Positions 60,420 to 64,000 of a stretch of 64,000 nucleotides of DNA are shown piece after piece (position 1 is the stretch's first letter; the number at the start of each line of letters is the position of its first letter). Made by a program: the position numbers and the translations under genes. The notes beneath the pieces are model-generated. The model made no database searches. It had not been told where the DNA came from and saw only the letters and a program-made list of their open reading frames with translations. This DNA comes from Hyaloperonospora brassicae. Its lineage: Eukaryota > Oomycota > Peronosporomycetes > Peronosporales > Peronosporaceae. Location of the stretch: positions 558,001 to 622,000 of the forward strand of contig CANTFL010001332.1 in NCBI GenBank assembly GCA_947650285.1, given 5' to 3'.

Positions 60420-63008
60420 ATGAGCGGCGGCGGATCGGTCGAGTATCCTTCGACGTCTGATCGTCTAGCGCTCTTCATGAGGCGCTATGCCTTGACCAAT
60501 GACAAGGTAGCAAGACATCTGGACTGGTCCAAGGAACAGCTGCACGCGTATTTGTCATCGAAGACACGGCGCATTAAGGCGTCAACCGACGTACGTTACT
60601 TCGATATAGTTTATTATCCATCTGTGAGCTTTGAATAAATATCTTACAACTGCGACGACTGTGGGGCTCCCTGTACGATGCACGTATCACAGATTGCAGA
60701 CACAGCAGTGGAAAAACTGCTGATGAGGTATCGCGTGGCGCTAGCACATCAGATGCTCAAGAGTGCTACGACCAAGTCGCTTATGTCGTTGGAGGGTACT
60801 AGTAGAAGATCAATGGCACCAACACAGGTTGGGTGGATAAGACATGGCGGGGATTGGATGCTGAGCAGTGACGATACAGATACTGACAGCTCTGCTTGTG
60901 GTGCTTGCTGCGTGCAGTTGGGACGCAGTGTGGAAGACAGAAGTAGTGTTATACATGCTGATGCGACACCTGCACAACTGGTGAGTCGACATGGTGAAGC
61001 TGTTATCAAAAGCTAGTGTTGATGTGTGATGCGGCTGTTGCATTCAGGAGAATGCAGCGATGGAAATGGCAAGGACATCGGTAGTCAAGAGGAAGCGAAA
61101 GCGAAGAGTCCATGTCATGCCTTTGGATGCGCCAGAAGCTTCATTGAAGATTCCATTGCTTGGGAAAAAGGTCAAGGATACAGTGGATGCAGAATTGACG
61201 GCAAAGTGGCTCAGCGTACGAAAGACGCGGCAGGCGGCTGATGTGGAGCTTATATGTCCCATTCGTGTGGACGTTGATATGAACGGCAAACGGTTCCAGG
61301 ACACGTTTATTATCGATGCGTACGGTTGCACCACCGCCTCATTCTATTGCTATTGTAGACTAAGCTCACAGTGGTGATGTACTTTGCGTGTTGAAGAGCG
61401 CTGACAACGTGCGCACCGGAGACCCTTGCTGCCCGAATAGTTGACGACGAAAAGATGAGCGACAAGCTGAAAGTGCGTGCTGACTTTTTGCATGATATTC
61501 AGATCATTCTGCGTGCTAAGTTGTAAACACTTGATGCGTACAGGATGTTATTGCCGAGTCGATTCGGCGACAGGTGTTCATGTATACCACGTGCTTCAGC
61601 ATCAAGGATAAGAGTGATCGACTCTTCCCTATCTACTTGGATCTCATTATTGACGGGTTCTCGGTACGATCGTTGTCTAAATTGACAGATCTGAACTATA
61701 GCCTGCGATCTTGCGCATTGCTGATCGGTTATGCTTTTGCTCGATGTTCACGTAGCTTCGCGACCAGTTTGAATGGGACATCTCGAATGACTATACTGCC
61801 GCACAAACATTCGCCTGCACGTTATGTGCAGACATGACTTTGCCACAACAATTTGAGCCAGCCATAGTTTTTTCGATCGTCGAGCAGGTGGCGGCATATC
61901 GTATCGTATTGGGTGGGCACAGGTGGGTCGGGAAAAACTCGTGCTGTGCAAAAGACGCCAGCGGGACGTTGCCGACATGCAGCGCAGGGTATATTGAGAC
62001 GATGCCACCCCTTGATAATGTCGTGCGTGACACGAACGACGCGAGTACGTATTTATTGCGAACGACGTACGATGGATGGACAGAGAGGGCAATGCTTACT
62101 GAACGAATACGTGTGATTATGACAGAGCTATGGCAACCTGTACTGAGTGAGCTTTCCAGTGAAGAGAGGACATATTTATCTGCAAAGCTTCCGGCAATCC
62201 GAGCGTAAGTGCATCTCTGGTGTTGTTGATGAGAGAGTTGTACTTGCCACTGACCATTGCTGACCATTGATTGATTTGGTGCAGTCCATCAGCACGAAGG
62301 AAGGCGCCAGTAGTCTCGCGAGCTAATGGTCCATCGCACCGACCCACCCGGCCAGTGGTTAAGGTGCGTCTACGTGCACGTTGTAATATTGTCGTTTTTG
62401 ATCCGCTTGCCGACAACGAAGTATGTTGTTGTCTCATTATTTGCAGGAAACGCGTCTTCCACGCCCACTCAACCCTTTCATAGTGTACTGCCAAATGCAG
62501 AAGGAAGTTTTGGGCAAGACACGTCGATCTGCGTCCGAAATGAGGAAGATCATGGGTGACATGTGGCGCAGGTGTTCCGATGAGGTACGCTTGACTGCTA
62601 AGCTCGGTACTGATTTTCTATAAACATCGCATCATGATCAACCTCGTTGCTGGGCTCAGGAAAAAGAATACTACGCGCAAGTGACAGAGACAGAAAACGA
62701 AAAGAGGCGTCGGGACTACATTCTGCACCTGCGCGACCGAGCGATTGCCGAATGGGAAGAGGATGAAGCTCGCCGAAAAGGACTGTTGGCTTCCACCACA
62801 CTCGAGGCGTCCGTGGACCACTTTCGCGGTCTTTTGCTCGAAGTACGTGCATATTCGTGGGCACTTGTCATGTCGTATACCTTGTGCTAACGTCGATGGG
62901 GTTGCGCTGTGTGGTCAGAATTACATGAGCGAGCGACACGAAGTGGATGTAAATAGACTAGAGTCCGTTGCTGAGAGTGTAGACGAGGAGGACGAGGACG
63001 AAATGTAA
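60420..63008 (+). CDS. SNF5: SNF5/SMARCB1-type chromatin-remodelling subunit fused to an HMG box, ten exons
   Basis: Exons: 60420-60590, 60693-60980, 61048-61319, 61397-61472, 61544-61663, 61756-62204, 62285-62363, 62447-62584, 62660-62842, 62919-63008. They sum to 1866 bp (621 residues) with every phase consistent. N-terminal 180 residues: unrecognised, partly helical (LFMRRYALTNDKVARHLDW). Then a basic patch (KRKRKRR). SNF5 repeat 1 has ICPIRVDVDMNGKRFQDTF, repeat 2 has FPIYLDLIIDGF and LRDQFEWDISNDYTAAQTFA. A linker leads to an HMG box: RPLNPFIVYCQ, KTRRSASEMRKIMGDMWR, EKEYYAQVTETENEKRRRDY. The tail is acidic (ESVDEEDEDEM). SNF5 is a core subunit of SWI/SNF and RSC remodellers. In animals the complex's HMG box is on a separate subunit (BAF57/SMARCE1). 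The (CT)n tract lies just before the ATG. Confidence 0.92.
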
Positions 63009-63188
63009 CAAGAGAGAAAAGCACTTGCGTGCTGGTTGCAGCCGTTGCGCTCGGGACGCGTGCGTCAAGCAGCAAGCGCAAACACGACGGACACTTCGCT
63101 GTGCTTGCTAAAGACTGCCATGTTTTTCGACTTCGACTCCAAGCGAACACAGCTACCTAACGTCCAGGAACATGCGTCGAGCTCCGCT
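63009..63188. other. Shared 3' region of two convergent genes
   Basis: 180 bp between the SNF5-HMG stop and the frataxin stop. No gene seen. The 3' ends of the transcripts may overlap. Confidence 0.5.
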
Positions 63189-63870
63189 TCAGCTGTAGAT
63201 CTCGATACCTGTAGCATCGAGGATCTCCGAGCGCAACAGCGCCACCAGCTCCCCCTGTCTCGCGTGTTGACCCAGTGACCGTTTTCAGCGTCGTACTCGT
63301 ACCGGCGAGGGCCACTACAAAGTCCGGTACACCAGACGTAACATCAGTTAGTTCGTCTCGTGCGCGCAACTGTAGTGGTCTCGTCAGTGCCACGCACCTG
63401 ATGGGAGAAGACCACCAAATCTGTCGGTTCGGGACCTGGCGATTGAGCACCCACGTTCCGTGCTCGCCGAGGTCGATCTTCAACACGCCTTGCTGGTTAG
63501 GTCCAACATGTATCCAAGCAGGTGTTTCGTATCAGTCAAGCACTGGCCAAAGGTCGAGCAATGGCAGACCACGTACCGAGAACATGACATCGGACTCGTC
63601 CAGCATCTCTTCAATGCCATCGAGCCAGCTCTGGATATCATGCAGCGTCTCGTCTGCCAGCTCGACGAACTTGCGCTCTGGCATTTGCACGGAAAGAGCT
63701 GAGGCGTCGGACGAAAAGTGCGCGGCCTGCACGGGGCGCTGACGTGACAGCAGTCTTGCACCACTGAGCTCGGGCGCGTGCGGTGCAGTGCTAGTGAGGG
63801 CTTTGAGCCCCTGGACGGCAGTGCGGCGGGACACACTGCGCACTGATGACAGCGCTGCGCGTCGCAGCAT
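63189..63870 (-). CDS. FXN: Frataxin (mitochondrial iron-sulphur cluster assembly), possible 1-bp frameshift
   Basis: Frataxin binds the mitochondrial cysteine desulphurase complex and stimulates Fe-S cluster assembly. Exons 63870-63577, 63492-63398 and 63314-63189. The first 60 residues are an Arg/Ser-rich import leader (MLRRAALSSVRSVSRRTAV). The domain starts with ADETLHDIQSWLDGIEEMLD (acidic helix 1), continues VLKIDLGEHGTWVLNRQVPN and QIWWSSPISGPRRYEYD, and matches the family in order. In exon 3 the frame breaks at a run of five G (63252-63256): the residues after NTRDR match the family only in the next frame (ELVALLRSEIL), as if one G were missing. That could be a sequencing error or a real lesion. 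The sum of exons (515 bp) is one short of a multiple of three, as that explains. Confidence 0.9.
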
Positions 63871-64000
63871 TTTTGGTCGGATGGATGCGCTGCGAAAGGA
63901 GACGAGCACGACAAAGCGTCGCTATTACGGATTTTGCACCAATGAGAAGAGGTCGGCTGGGTCGGCTTATATTCCGCTTGTGAGGACTCTCCTTCAGTGT
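63871..64000. other. Upstream flank of frataxin
   Basis: 130 bp at the window edge. It should hold the frataxin 5' UTR and promoter; no element was identified. Confidence 0.5.

Noticed and set aside
1..64000. tRNA or rRNA genes
   Set aside because: No cloverleaf-like box A/box B pairs or rRNA motifs were noticed on either strand; a covariance-model scan would be needed to exclude them.

Overview
The window looks like nuclear DNA of an oomycete, most likely a Peronosporales species (Phytophthora or a downy mildew). The reasons are: host genes with many short introns (about 60-200 bp) and a strong preference for 5' splice sites starting GTAC; GC-rich exons in AT-rich intergenic DNA; and Ty3/Gypsy elements with two RNase H domains and a chromodomain. 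The species is not determined.

Layout. 0.3-1.1 kb: SKP1 (minus). 4.6-6.9 kb: a ten-exon PLP-dependent DegT/DnrJ/EryC1/StrS-type aminotransferase (plus) with one frameshift. 8987-16720: Ty3/Gypsy element 1 with 532-bp LTRs and a 5-bp target duplication; its gag-pol runs on the minus strand and a second ORF runs antisense to it. 17.6-18.5 kb: a decayed pogo/Tigger transposase. 18.5-25.0 kb: AT-rich DNA with no recognised gene. 25.0-36.0 kb: a compact gene island with an acidic nuclear-type protein, the KEOPS kinase BUD32, a membrane-anchored cyclophilin, an AFG2/SPATA5L1-like double AAA ATPase, a small mitochondrial-type membrane protein and an RCC1-repeat protein. 39.5-40.3 kb: a 59-bp tandem array. 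41312-43294: a second pogo/Tigger element with TIRs and TA duplication. 43531-56721: Ty3/Gypsy element 2 with 1147-bp LTRs, a chromodomain, two RNase H domains and a 2.7-kb antisense gene; it is extremely rich in GATC. 60.4-63.0 kb: a ten-exon gene joining SNF5 repeats to an HMG box. 63.2-63.9 kb: frataxin (minus).

The host genes are unrelated housekeeping functions (ubiquitin ligase, tRNA modification, ribosome or protein remodelling, chromatin remodelling, iron-sulphur metabolism) and do not form a pathway. Several are very close: BUD32 and the cyclophilin diverge from a 507-bp gap; the cyclophilin and the ATPase converge with 124 bp between stops; the mitochondrial protein and the RCC1 protein converge with 65 bp; the SNF5-HMG gene and frataxin converge with 180 bp.

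The most unusual signals are: antisense genes in both Gypsy elements, each lying tail-to-tail with pol next to the 3' LTR; GATC saturation of element 2; the SNF5-HMG fusion; two different pogo transposases that both carry Ala in place of the first catalytic Asp; and the 59-bp array that stays open in more than one frame.
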